From positions 1-42,622 of the forward strand of contig JAGKTU010000004.1 of the NCBI GenBank assembly GCA_021153265.1: a stretch of DNA of 42,622 nt, read 5' to 3'. The DNA is from Clostridia bacterium (GTDB lineage Bacteria > Bacillota > Clostridia > Oscillospirales > Oscillospiraceae). The translations under genes and the position numbers were made by a program. Of this stretch, positions 30,324 to 37,800 are shown one piece after another; the first letter of the stretch is position 1; every line of letters begins with the position of its first letter. Below the pieces are notes generated by a model, which worked only from the letters and a program-made list of their open reading frames with translations, was not told where the DNA came from and searched no databases.

Positions 30324-32378
30324 TTATACAGTGGGGAATGTCAAAGTTACCTTGAACAGGTCGCCGTCTACCAGCAGCTGAAGCTGTCCTTTTTGCAGCT
30401 CCATCAGGCTCTGGGCGATGTTCAGACCCAGACCGCTGCCCTCGGTGTTTCGGGAGGTGTCCCCCCGGACGAATCGCTCCATCAGCTCCTCAGCGCTGAC
30501 ATTCAACTCGTCCCGGGAGATGTTTTTCAGAGAGATCACGGCCTTGCCGTCGATTTCCAGCAGATCGATATACAGCCGGGTGCCGCCCTGGGCATACTTG
30601 ACGGCGTTACTCAGGAGGTTACTCAGCACGCGCCACAAAAGCTTTCCGTCTGCCTTCATGATGACCTGCTTTTCGGGGGTGCGCACCACCGGGGTCAGAT
30701 TGGCTTTCTCCAGCTTGTCGCCGAATTCGCCAAGGGCCTGATGGATGGCCTCGGCGGCGTCGATGTCCGTGATTTCAACAGACAGGTTGCCGGTGCTGGC
30801 CTTGCTCATTTCCATCAGATCGTCGATGAGCTTTTTCAGCCTCTGGGACTGCCGGGACAGAACCTCCAGATAGGCATACTGCTCCTCGGGGGTGTGGGGC
30901 TTTTCCATTAAGTCCACATAGTTGATGATGGAGGTCAGGGGGGTCTTGATGTCGTGGGATACGTTGGTGATCAGCTCGGTCTTCATCCGTTCGGATTTCA
31001 GTTTGTCCTGCGCTGCCTCCACGACCACATCTGCCAGACCGTTCAGCTCTCCGGCGAATTCCCGGAAGGAACCAAGGAGCAGAGGGGTGTGGATCTTACT
31101 GTCCAGATCGCCCCGGCGCATCCGCTTGGCACCGTCACAGAGCACACCGAAGGCCCACGCGCCATAGAACACGATGGCACCGAACAGGCCAAGGCAGACA
31201 AAACGCCAGAAATCGTGGTCCACCGCAAAGGTCAGCAGTGCCAGCGCGAGCAGCACCGCGCCGGCGGCGAGAAACTGCCAGATCCGGGGGAGCATCCCGT
31301 AAACCCGGGCGATTTGCCGGATCAGCGCGCCGATGGGCCACCAGAGGGCCTTCAGGACCCGCTTTCCAAGGCGTGATAGCCACTTTAACGCACAAGGAGC
31401 AGCCTTCCAGCCCAGTACCAGCAGGTGCAGTCCCCGGCCGATCAGCGTGTTGCGCCACCAGAAACCGCCGGGGGTCTTAAACTGCGCCACACAGCCGAAG
31501 CAGAAACCCACAAAGGTAAGACAGCCGAAAAACAGGGCAAAGAACACCAGATTCAGCATGGTGGCGGCATTGAAGCGGAAAATGTCAGAGCCCTCTATGG
31601 CGGTGAAGGCGGTGCATACCACCACCGAGCCGCTAAGCAGCGCATACAGGTCCAGAGGCAGGCGGTTCACACCCCCGGCACGAACCGTATCGCTTCCGGG
31701 TTTGCGGCCGGCGGCGCAACACAGATACACCATGGCCGCGGCAAAGGCCAGAAGGGATGCGCCAAGGACATAGAACAGGCTGCTGCGGTAGTTCCAGATC
31801 ATCTTCAGCGCCGTCCAAGCGGTATTTTCCGGGGTCGCGCCGGGCAGAAGATAGAGTTCCACCGTATAGGGCGGCAGATCCACATATTCGTATTCAAATT
31901 CCACATAGGTGCCGGTTTCCGGGTCATAGTAGCTGTCCTGCACCACTTCTGCGGAGGTTTCCGCTCCCGGCGGCACCAGACGGCGGTAGGTCAGATTGGT
32001 CACTTCGATGGAATAGAACTTGGTGTCCCGGGTGGAACCCGGCAGGGTGGATTCCACCGCTGCGCCGTGCTGATCCCGGATCACATAGTAGTAGCTGTCA
32101 TGGACAAAGGTGTCATACTGCCAGGAAAAGCCGTGGTATTCATCCAGATAGCTCTCCGGCAGGTTGCCAAGATTCAGCGACGCATACCGGTGGATCAGAT
32201 TCACAGCAAATTCCCGCCGAGTGCTCTCCATTCGCTCGTCCCGGTATTCCTCCACCGTCCGGTCATACAGGTTTCCGGAGGCGAGGATGCAGATCCCGGC
32301 TGCGCCGGCAACGGCGGAAGTCAGCGCCAGCGCCGCCAGAAAAATCGCCAAGAATTTAAAAGCAATGTGATGCTTCAA
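30324..32378 (-). CDS. Sensor histidine kinase with six membrane helices
   Basis: A 684-residue kinase. Helix 1 (about 8-32) and helix 2 (200-222) enclose an extracellular sensor of 165 residues rich in Tyr and Asp. Further helices lie near 243-260, 272-298, 368-386 and 390-413, with a basic amphipathic region between. The kinase core has His475 in ITNVSHDIKTPLTSI, the N box LWRVLSNLLSNAVKYAQ and the G box EGSGLGLNIAQ. The extra four helices are unusual for VanS-type kinases. Its start is three bases from the response regulator stop, so they form one operon. Confidence 0.92.
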   Translation of the reverse strand: MKHHIAFKFLAIFLAALALTSAVAGAAGICILASGNLYDRTVEEYRDERMESTRREFAVNLIHRYASLNLGNLPESYLDEYHGFSWQYDTFVHDSYYYVIRDQHGAAVESTLPGSTRDTKFYSIEVTNLTYRRLVPPGAETSAEVVQDSYYDPETGTYVEFEYEYVDLPPYTVELYLLPGATPENTAWTALKMIWNYRSSLFYVLGASLLAFAAAMVYLCCAAGRKPGSDTVRAGGVNRLPLDLYALLSGSVVVCTAFTAIEGSDIFRFNAATMLNLVFFALFFGCLTFVGFCFGCVAQFKTPGGFWWRNTLIGRGLHLLVLGWKAAPCALKWLSRLGKRVLKALWWPIGALIRQIARVYGMLPRIWQFLAAGAVLLALALLTFAVDHDFWRFVCLGLFGAIVFYGAWAFGVLCDGAKRMRRGDLDSKIHTPLLLGSFREFAGELNGLADVVVEAAQDKLKSERMKTELITNVSHDIKTPLTSIINYVDLMEKPHTPEEQYAYLEVLSRQSQRLKKLIDDLMEMSKASTGNLSVEITDIDAAEAIHQALGEFGDKLEKANLTPVVRTPEKQVIMKADGKLLWRVLSNLLSNAVKYAQGGTRLYIDLLEIDGKAVISLKNISRDELNVSAEELMERFVRGDTSRNTEGSGLGLNIAQSLMELQKGQLQLLVDGDLFKVTLTFPTV

Positions 32379-32381
32379 AGG

Positions 32382-33080
32382 TTACTTGCCTCCTTCCAGC
32401 TTGTAGCCCTGACCCCAGACTACCTTGAGGTAGCGGGGCTCGGAAGGGTTGATCTCGATCTTTTCCCGGAGGTGGCGGATATGCACAGCCACTGCGCCCT
32501 CGCTGCCGAGAGCTGCCTCCTGCCACACGGATTCATACAGAACCTTGGTGGAATAGACCTTTCCGGGGTTGGACATCAGCAGATGCAAAATGGCATATTC
32601 CGTGGGCGTCAGGGAAACCACTTCGCCCTCCACGGTGACGGTCTTGGTGCGGTCATCCAGCTGGATGCCGCCGATGGTGATGGCATCGCCGGATTCGGAG
32701 TCCTGCCGGCTTCCCAAGGTTGCATACCGGCGAAGCTGGGAACGTACCCGGGCCAGCACCTCCACGGGAACGAAGGGTTTGGTAATATAGTCGTCCGCGC
32801 CCACATTCAGACCCAGAACCTTGTCCTCAGTTTCGGATTTGGCGGTGAGCAGGATAATGGGGACGTTGGAGAACTCCCGGATCTTTGCCGTGGCGGTGAT
32901 GCCGTCCATGACGGGCATCATCACATCCAGCAGGATCAGGTGGATGTCGTTATTTTGCACGATCTCGATGGCCTCCGCTCCGGTGTAGGCGGCGAACAGC
33001 TGATAGCCCTCGGGCTTTAAGTAGATCTTCAGCGCGTTTACGATGTCGGCCTGGTCGTCACAGATCAAAATATTGTACAT
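32382..33080 (-). CDS. OmpR-family response regulator (VanR-like)
   Basis: A 232-residue regulator. The receiver domain has Asp8-Asp9 in ICDDQADIV, phosphoacceptor Asp52 in LLDVMMPVMDG, Thr/Lys in ILLTAKSE and TKPF. The winged-helix domain starts near 135 (LTPTEYAILHLLMSNPGKVY; GAVAVHIRHLREKIE). It precedes its kinase on the minus strand. Direct repeats TCTTAAGAT at 33128 and 33151 upstream of its promoter are the likely binding sites, suggesting autoregulation. Confidence 0.93.
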   Translation of the reverse strand: MYNILICDDQADIVNALKIYLKPEGYQLFAAYTGAEAIEIVQNNDIHLILLDVMMPVMDGITATAKIREFSNVPIILLTAKSETEDKVLGLNVGADDYITKPFVPVEVLARVRSQLRRYATLGSRQDSESGDAITIGGIQLDDRTKTVTVEGEVVSLTPTEYAILHLLMSNPGKVYSTKVLYESVWQEAALGSEGAVAVHIRHLREKIEINPSEPRYLKVVWGQGYKLEGGK

Positions 33081-33111
33081 GGGGTTTCCCTCCTGTCTGT
33101 CTTCTGTGCTT

Positions 33112-33159
33112 ATTATACCACTCCCGGTCTTAAGATGAAAGGGGCTGATTTCTTAAGAT
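33112..33159 (-). promoter_or_regulatory. Promoter of the two-component system with direct repeats
   Basis: Minus-strand TATAAT (33112-33117) with a weak -35 TTTCAT (33135-33140), 17-base spacer. Two copies of TCTTAAGAT lie at 33128-33136 and 33151-33159, 23 bases apart, the first touching the -35. The weak -35 and adjacent repeats are what is expected for an activated OmpR-type promoter. Confidence 0.65.
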
Positions 33160-33217
33160 AGGTTTAATATGCCGAAAAGGGGCGAAAACTTCATTTCTAG
33201 GGGTGATATTGGATTTT

Positions 33218-33237
33218 TACCACAAGATACTGTGGTA
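33218..33237. promoter_or_regulatory. NrdR-box-like palindrome upstream of the dnaD operon
   Basis: TACCACA (33218-33224) and TGTGGTA (33231-33237) are perfect arms around AGATAC. The inner 16 bases match 12 positions of the NrdR box consensus (ACACWATATATWGTGT) as recalled. It lies 50 bases upstream of the -35 of dnaD. Only one box is seen, whereas NrdR sites are usually paired. Confidence 0.35.
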
Positions 33238-33286
33238 TGCCAAAAAGACAAGTGGATTTTTTTCGTTTTTCTCCCCCGGGGGAAGA

Positions 33287-33315
33287 TTGTACCCGGGATA
33301 AAGCTGTGGTATAAT
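33287..33315 (+). promoter_or_regulatory. Promoter of the dnaD-dnaI operon
   Basis: TTGTAC (33287-33292) and TATAAT (33310-33315) with a 17-base spacer, 32 bases before the ATG at 33348. Confidence 0.75.
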
Positions 33316-33347
33316 GTCTGCAACTGACGAATTTTGAGGAGTATTCC

Positions 33348-34226
33348 ATGCGTAACGAATCCATTCACATCAGCGAAAACGATGTCCGCAAACTGCTGGG
33401 CGCAGCCAGTCCGGACGCGGCTCTGCTGTACATATATCTGTCTTCCGGAAACGCCATGGCGGATGCTTCCCGGGAGCTTTCTCTCAGCGAATCCCGCATT
33501 TCCTGCGCCGGCGCAACATTGCGGCAGCTGGGACTGTGGGAAGAGGAGAAGGTCAGCCGGGTGGCTCCCGGCGAGCGGCCTCAGTATTCCGAGGTGGATG
33601 TGCTGCAGGCTATGGACTGCGACAATTCCTTCCGGGGACTCTATGGCGAGATCCAGCGACTGCTGGGCAGAAGCCTGAACACCGAGGAACTGAAGATCTT
33701 GCTGGGCTTTGTCCGCTACTTGGGACTCAGCCCGGACGTGATCTCGGTTCTGGTGTGCTACTGCCGTGACCGTGCTCGTCAGAAGGGCAGTATGCGCAAT
33801 CCCAGCCTGCGCACCATTGAGAAGGAAGCCTACGCCTGGGCGGAGCAGGGCATCGACACCGTGGAGGAGGCTGCGGCCTTCATCCAGAACCAGAATGTCC
33901 GCAATTCCCGGATTGGCAGACTGAAAAACATTCTGCAAATTCGGGGCAGAAATCTCACTGCCGCCGAGGAGCGCTATGCCGCTTCCTGGCTGGAAATGGG
34001 ATTTGAAGAAAGTGTGATTTCCATGGCCTATGAGCGTACCTGCCTGAACACCGGCGGCCTCAACTGGGCCTATATGAACAAGATTTTACAGCGGTGGCAT
34101 CAGCAGAACCTGCACACAGCCGAAGCCGTTCAGAACGGCGACCGGAAACCTGCTCCCAAGGGCGCCAGCGGCGAGCTGGGCGCGGCGGAGCTGGAAGCCA
34201 TTCAGAAAGTTTTACAGGAGGTGTAA
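33348..34226 (+). CDS. DnaD-domain replication protein
   Basis: A 292-residue protein. The N-terminal winged-helix part (1-95; ASRELSLSESRISCAGATLR) is followed by two DnaB2/DnaD-like helical segments: about 105-190 (LYGEIQRLLGRSLNTEELKIL) and 190-270, with the family hallmark YxxxIL in WAYMNKILQRWHQQNLHT. DnaD and DnaB remodel DNA and help load the replicative helicase in Firmicutes. Three bases separate it from the DnaI-like ATPase gene, the same partnership as dnaB-dnaI in Bacillus. Confidence 0.87.
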   Translation: MRNESIHISENDVRKLLGAASPDAALLYIYLSSGNAMADASRELSLSESRISCAGATLRQLGLWEEEKVSRVAPGERPQYSEVDVLQAMDCDNSFRGLYGEIQRLLGRSLNTEELKILLGFVRYLGLSPDVISVLVCYCRDRARQKGSMRNPSLRTIEKEAYAWAEQGIDTVEEAAAFIQNQNVRNSRIGRLKNILQIRGRNLTAAEERYAASWLEMGFEESVISMAYERTCLNTGGLNWAYMNKILQRWHQQNLHTAEAVQNGDRKPAPKGASGELGAAELEAIQKVLQEV

Positions 34227-34229
34227 GCC

Positions 34230-35213
34230 ATGGCATACAGTGCAGAAGTGGTCAAGCGCGCCAGAGCCAGACTGGCTCAGGCGAAAGAGGACCGGGAGTC
34301 GGAAAACCGGCAGCATCTGGCCGAAGCCTATGCGAAAGTCCCCCGGATCCGGGAAATCGATATGGAACTTCGCAAGACCATGGTCATGGCGGCTCAGGCG
34401 GCCTTCGCCCGGGGCGCAGATGCCAAGGAAACTATGGAGCAGGCGAGAATCGCCAACCTCTCCCTGCAGGAAGAGCGGAGCATTCTGGCTGCGGAGCATT
34501 TTGAGGAGGGCTTTCTGGATGACAGCCCCCTCTGTGACCGCTGCGGCGGCTCCGGCTATATCGGAAGCAATATGTGCGAGTGCCTTCGGGAACTGTGCCG
34601 TCAGGAGCAGAAGAAGGAGCTGAGCCTGCTTTCCGGCGGCAAGGAGAGCTTCAGCCAGTTTAAGCTGGAATACTATCCCGACCGCATTGACCCCAAGTAC
34701 GGCTTTAGCCCCCGGGTGATCATGGAGCGGAATTTCCGCAATTGCCGCAGCTGGGCGACTACTTTCTCCCTAAATTCCGGCAATCTGCTGTTTATCGGCG
34801 GAACGGGTCTGGGCAAGACCTTCCTGTCTGCCTGTGTGGCCAGAACCGTGGCCGACCGGGGTTACAGCGTGGTCTATGAAACCGCCAACCACCTGTTCTC
34901 CAAGCTGGAGCGGGCCAAGTTCGGCAATGATGAGGATGCCCGCCGGGAGACCCAGAAATATGGTGAGTGCGATCTGCTGATCATCGATGACCTTGGCACC
35001 GAAATGCCCGGTCAGTTCACCACGGCAGCACTTTACTCCCTTGTGAACGACCGCCTGCTCTCCGGCAAGCCCATGCTCATCTCCACCAATCTGAATGTGG
35101 ACGAGCTGCGCCGCCGCTACTCTCCCCAGATCGCCTCCCGACTGGAAGGCAGCTTCAATCGGCTGACCTTCGTGGGCGAGGATATCCGGGTGATGAAGAA
35201 CCGGGGGCTGTGA
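34230..35213 (+). CDS. DnaI/DnaC-type helicase loader ATPase
   Basis: A 327-residue AAA+ protein. The N-terminal region includes a helix-rich part and a zinc-binding set CDRCGGSGYIGSNMCECL (Cys102, 105, 116, 118), known from DnaI. The Walker A is GGTGLGKT (190-197), the Walker B is CDLLIIDDLGTE, followed by sensor LISTNLNVDELRRRY and an arginine-finger region IASRLEG. It loads the replicative helicase at origins or restarted forks. The stop overlaps the next start (TGATG). Confidence 0.9.
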   Translation: MAYSAEVVKRARARLAQAKEDRESENRQHLAEAYAKVPRIREIDMELRKTMVMAAQAAFARGADAKETMEQARIANLSLQEERSILAAEHFEEGFLDDSPLCDRCGGSGYIGSNMCECLRELCRQEQKKELSLLSGGKESFSQFKLEYYPDRIDPKYGFSPRVIMERNFRNCRSWATTFSLNSGNLLFIGGTGLGKTFLSACVARTVADRGYSVVYETANHLFSKLERAKFGNDEDARRETQKYGECDLLIIDDLGTEMPGQFTTAALYSLVNDRLLSGKPMLISTNLNVDELRRRYSPQIASRLEGSFNRLTFVGEDIRVMKNRGL

Positions 35214-35860
35214 TGAAGACCGGAATTTTGTTTGATCTGGACGGCACACTGCTGGATACCCTGGAAGACCTCACCGATGCCACCAATTACGCCTTGGCGA
35301 AGTTTGGATTCCCACCCAGAACGGTGGAGGAAGTCCGCCGGTTTGTGGGAAACGGTGCCGAGAATCAGATCCGCCTTTCCCTACCGGAGGGCGCTGACAC
35401 CAAGTGGATCGGGGAGGTTTTGGCAGTGTACAAGCCCTATTACACCGCTCACTGTCAGATCAAGACCAAACCCTACGATGGCATCCTGCCTGCGCTGAAG
35501 ACCCTTGCGGCAAAATATCCCATTGCCATCGTGTCCAATAAGCCCGATGCCGCGGTCAAGGCGCTCTGCGCCGACTATTTCCCCAGCATTTTCGCACTGG
35601 GCGAGCGGTCTGACTGTCCCCGAAAGCCGGCCCCGGAGATGGTTTTCAAGGCGATGGAGGCCATCGGGGTGGAAAAATGCATCTACGTGGGCGACAGCGA
35701 GGTGGATGTACTCACCGCCAAGAATGCCGGAGTTCCCTGCCTGAGTGTACTATGGGGATTCCGGGATATAGAAGATATGCAGGCCGTTGGTGCAGAGCAT
35801 TTCTGCAATGATACGAGCCTGCTGATAGAAAAATTAGAGGAAATGATCCATGGCAAATGA
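35213..35860 (+). CDS. gph: HAD-family phosphatase, phosphoglycolate phosphatase-like
   Basis: A 215-residue HAD hydrolase. Motif I is FDLDGTLLDT (nucleophile Asp8, acid Asp10), motif II IVSNKP, motif III lysine in RKPAPEM, motif IV VGDSEVDVLTAKNAG. The helical cap between residues 18 and 85 is the C1 type of Gph/PgmB relatives. The usual substrate is phosphoglycolate, a by-product of DNA repair, but other small phosphates are possible. The start overlaps dnaI and the end overlaps the following yfbR-like gene by 11 bases. Confidence 0.82.
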   Translation: MKTGILFDLDGTLLDTLEDLTDATNYALAKFGFPPRTVEEVRRFVGNGAENQIRLSLPEGADTKWIGEVLAVYKPYYTAHCQIKTKPYDGILPALKTLAAKYPIAIVSNKPDAAVKALCADYFPSIFALGERSDCPRKPAPEMVFKAMEAIGVEKCIYVGDSEVDVLTAKNAGVPCLSVLWGFRDIEDMQAVGAEHFCNDTSLLIEKLEEMIHGK

Positions 35861-36425
35861 ATTTTACGCCCTGATGGGAAGAATGCGCTACATCACCCGT
35901 TGGGGTCTGATGCGCAACACCTTTTCTGAGAATATCGCAGAGCATTCCCACATCACCGCGGTGCTGGCTCACGCGCTGGCGCTGATCCGCCGGGATATTC
36001 TGCATATGGATGGCCCGGACCCGGACCGCTGTGCGGTGGCGGCGCTGTACCACGATGCCTCTGAGATCCTCACCGGCGACCTGCCCACCCCCATCAAGTA
36101 CTACAATCCCGACATTAAGGTGGCCTACAAGGAAGTGGAGCGCATCGCGGGCAACCGCCTGCTGGATATGCTGCCGAAAGAGCTTCGCGACAGCTACGAG
36201 CATCTGGTGCTGGAGGATGATGGGGAAGTAGAGCCCATCGTCAAGGCTGCCGACAAGCTGTCCGCCCACATCAAGTGCTTAGAGGAGCAAAAAGCCGGCA
36301 ATACCGAGTTCGATTCCGCCGCCAAGCAGACTTGGGACTCCATGAAAGCTATGAATCTGCCGGAACTGGACTGGTTTTTGGACAACTGCCTTGGCGCTTT
36401 TGCGCTGAATTTGGATCAGCTGTAA
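35850..36425 (+). CDS. HD-domain 5'-deoxynucleotidase (YfbR-like)
   Basis: A 191-residue HD-domain phosphohydrolase acting on deoxynucleoside 5'-monophosphates. Metal residues appear in ENIAEHSHITAV (His32), YHDASEILTGDLPTPIKY (His68, Asp69) and VKAADKLSAHI, with the Trp/Arg-rich start MRYITRWGLMRNTF typical of YfbR. It is the last gene of the dnaD-dnaI-gph-yfbR unit, all linked to DNA replication or nucleotide turnover. It overlaps gph by 11 bases. Confidence 0.9.
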   Translation: MANEFYALMGRMRYITRWGLMRNTFSENIAEHSHITAVLAHALALIRRDILHMDGPDPDRCAVAALYHDASEILTGDLPTPIKYYNPDIKVAYKEVERIAGNRLLDMLPKELRDSYEHLVLEDDGEVEPIVKAADKLSAHIKCLEEQKAGNTEFDSAAKQTWDSMKAMNLPELDWFLDNCLGAFALNLDQL

Positions 36426-36432
36426 AAAGACT

Positions 36433-36461
36433 TTGACTTTGCCGCCGATGGGTGGTACTAT
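36433..36461 (+). promoter_or_regulatory. Promoter of the zinc-ribbon membrane protein gene
   Basis: TTGACT (36433-36438) and TACTAT (36456-36461), 17-base spacer, 35 bases before the ATG at 36497. Confidence 0.65.
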
Positions 36462-36496
36462 TTGCATATCCAATTTTTATAAAGGAGAATGTGTAC

Positions 36497-37360
36497 ATGT
36501 ATTGTCCCAATTGTAACGCAGAGCTGCCCGAAGGCACTTCGTTCTGCGGCTGCTGCGGTGCCAAGCTGACCCAGCCTGAAACCCAGCAGTACGCTGCCCC
36601 GGCCGCACCTGCATATCCCGGTTACGCCACTTACACCACCTATGCCCGTCCTATGAACAATATGACCAAGAAGGAATTTCTGGCTTCTGACGCCGGTCTG
36701 CACGCAAGAGGTCAGGCAAAGCTGGCTGTGCTGGTCTGCCTGATTGCCGTGGCTGCGATCATCGCCGGCATCTTTGCCACTATGACCATGCCCATCTTTG
36801 ACATTCCCGTCATGTCCATGGCTATGGAGGCTGCCGATGCCGATCCTGATGAGCTGCTGGACGAGCTGGAGAACGAACTGGAGGTCATGGAAGAGGAATA
36901 TGAGATGATCGAGGATGATTTCAGCAAGAGCGAGCGTGAGGACATCGAAGACTGGATGGATTCCGCTAATGATCTGACTGATTCCTTCTCTATCCTCAAT
37001 CTGAAGAACTTCGTCAATGACACCACGATGATCGTCGATGAGTACGGCGATGAGTTCAACACCAGCGATCTGGATGAAATTGTCGAGGGCATGGATGCTG
37101 TCAACCAGGCTATGGGTGCTGTCATCGTGTTCCTGGTAGGTTTCTTCTTCCTGCCCATTCTGTTCGCCATTCTGGGCGGCACCCTGAAGAACACCGCTCT
37201 GACCATCGTGGGCATCGTCTTCACTGCCATCGCGCAGATCATTTTCTGCGGCATCATCTGGGTGGTGCTGAGTCTGGCTGTTGGCATCGTGCAGGCCGTC
37301 CTGTGCAGCAAGGTCAACACCGCGTACCGCGACTACCGCCTGGGCAAGCTGCCCGCTTAA
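36497..37360 (+). CDS. Zinc-ribbon membrane protein
   Basis: A 287-residue protein starting at the ATG at 36497, with AAAGGAG 9 bases upstream. It has an N-terminal zinc ribbon (MYCPNCNAELPEG; FCGCCGAKL), a Pro/Ala/Tyr-rich linker (30-55), a membrane helix (about 72-96), a very acidic coiled-coil-like region (105-170; ELLDELENELEVMEEEYEMI), then two or three membrane helices (200-270). The topology suggests a large loop outside or between helices. The function is unknown; zinc-ribbon-plus-TM proteins are common in Clostridia. It ends with a terminator. Confidence 0.75.
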   Translation: MYCPNCNAELPEGTSFCGCCGAKLTQPETQQYAAPAAPAYPGYATYTTYARPMNNMTKKEFLASDAGLHARGQAKLAVLVCLIAVAAIIAGIFATMTMPIFDIPVMSMAMEAADADPDELLDELENELEVMEEEYEMIEDDFSKSEREDIEDWMDSANDLTDSFSILNLKNFVNDTTMIVDEYGDEFNTSDLDEIVEGMDAVNQAMGAVIVFLVGFFFLPILFAILGGTLKNTALTIVGIVFTAIAQIIFCGIIWVVLSLAVGIVQAVLCSKVNTAYRDYRLGKLPA

Positions 37361-37367
37361 GTGCATG

Positions 37368-37399
37368 AAAAATGACCATCCCACCAGATGGTCATTTTT
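37368..37399 (+). terminator. Terminator after the zinc-ribbon membrane protein
   Basis: AAAAATGACCATC (37368-37380) pairs with GATGGTCATTTTT (37387-37399). Confidence 0.9.
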
Positions 37400-37430
37400 G
37401 CTTGGGGACAAAGAAAACACCCATGCCGCC

Positions 37431-37459
37431 TTGACGGCTGGGATAAAATGTGCTAATAT
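37431..37459 (+). promoter_or_regulatory. Promoter reading into the tRNA-Leu region
   Basis: TTGACG (37431-37436) and TAATAT (37454-37459), 17-base spacer, 14 bases before the broken tRNA copy at 37473. It must have driven the original tRNA and may now read through to the intact one at 37660. Confidence 0.7.
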
Positions 37460-37472
37460 ATTCAGTACAATT

Positions 37473-37512
37473 GCCGTTGTGGTGGAATGGTAGACACAGG
37501 GGACTTAAAATC
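37473..37512 (+). pseudogene. 5' half of a tRNA-Leu gene, broken in the anticodon region
   Basis: Bases 37473-37512 match the first 40 bases of the intact tRNA-Leu at 37660, including the D arm GGTGGAATGGTAGACAC and the loop CTTAAAA with anticodon TAA. After the common GGACTTAAAATC (37501-37512) the sequence diverges: the anticodon stem has a mismatch and there is no T-arm or acceptor 3' strand. It lies right behind a good promoter, so it is probably the site where the element entered. Confidence 0.75.
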
Positions 37513-37592
37513 GCTGGGGTCGTTTAGTACACCCTTTTGAAAACCCGTTGCAATCAGCCGACTTTTTGATTTTCCTTTTTTTAAGATTTCTA

Positions 37593-37644
37593 CATCCCTC
37601 CAATTTATCCCTCCTGAGAGGGATGGTCGTTTTGTGGAGGGATG
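37593..37644. repeat. Nested inverted repeat before the intact tRNA
   Basis: CATCCCTCC (37593-37601) and GGAGGGATG (37636-37644) enclose a second stem ATCCCTC (37607-37613) / GAGGGAT (37618-37624). The same ATCCCTC word is reused in all four arms. It may be an arm-binding site for the integrase or a transcript hairpin. Confidence 0.55.
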
Positions 37645-37659
37645 AAGAATAAATAATGC

Positions 37660-37747
37660 GCCGCTATGGTGGAATGGTAGACACCGTGGACTTAAAATCC
37701 ACTGAAAGGTGACTTTCGTACCGGTTCGAGTCCGGTTAGCGGCACCA
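37660..37747 (+). tRNA. tRNA-Leu (anticodon UAA)
   Basis: The acceptor stem GCCGCTA (37660-37666) pairs with TAGCGGC (37737-37743), then A and encoded CCA (37745-37747). The anticodon stem-loop GTGGA-CTTAAAA-TCCAC gives TAA at 37693-37695. A long variable arm and T-arm CCGGTTCGAGTCCGG confirm a class II leucine tRNA. It follows a broken copy and precedes a terminator and the integrase gene, which makes it part of the attachment site. Confidence 0.97.
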
Positions 37748-37756
37748 TTGGGAAGG

Positions 37757-37796
37757 CATCCTTAAAGCTGTGAAAGCAGTTTTAAGGATGTTTTTC
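37757..37796. terminator. Terminator between tRNA-Leu and integrase
   Basis: CATCCTTAAAGCTG (37757-37770) pairs with CAGTTTTAAGGATG (37777-37790) with one mismatch, followed by TTTTTCTTTTTT. It ends the tRNA transcript. Confidence 0.85.
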
Positions 37797-37800
37797 TTTT

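Noticed and set aside
31425..33020. Long open frame of 531 codons on the plus strand opposite the two-component system
   Set aside because: It is antisense to a clear kinase and regulator, is rich in Gly, His and Gln as expected for shadow frames, and has no family motif.
37473..37747. Group I intron in tRNA-Leu(UAA), as known in cyanobacteria
   Set aside because: The downstream copy is a complete tRNA with its own 5' half, and both copies contain the full anticodon loop, so splicing would not be needed and exon ends do not fit.
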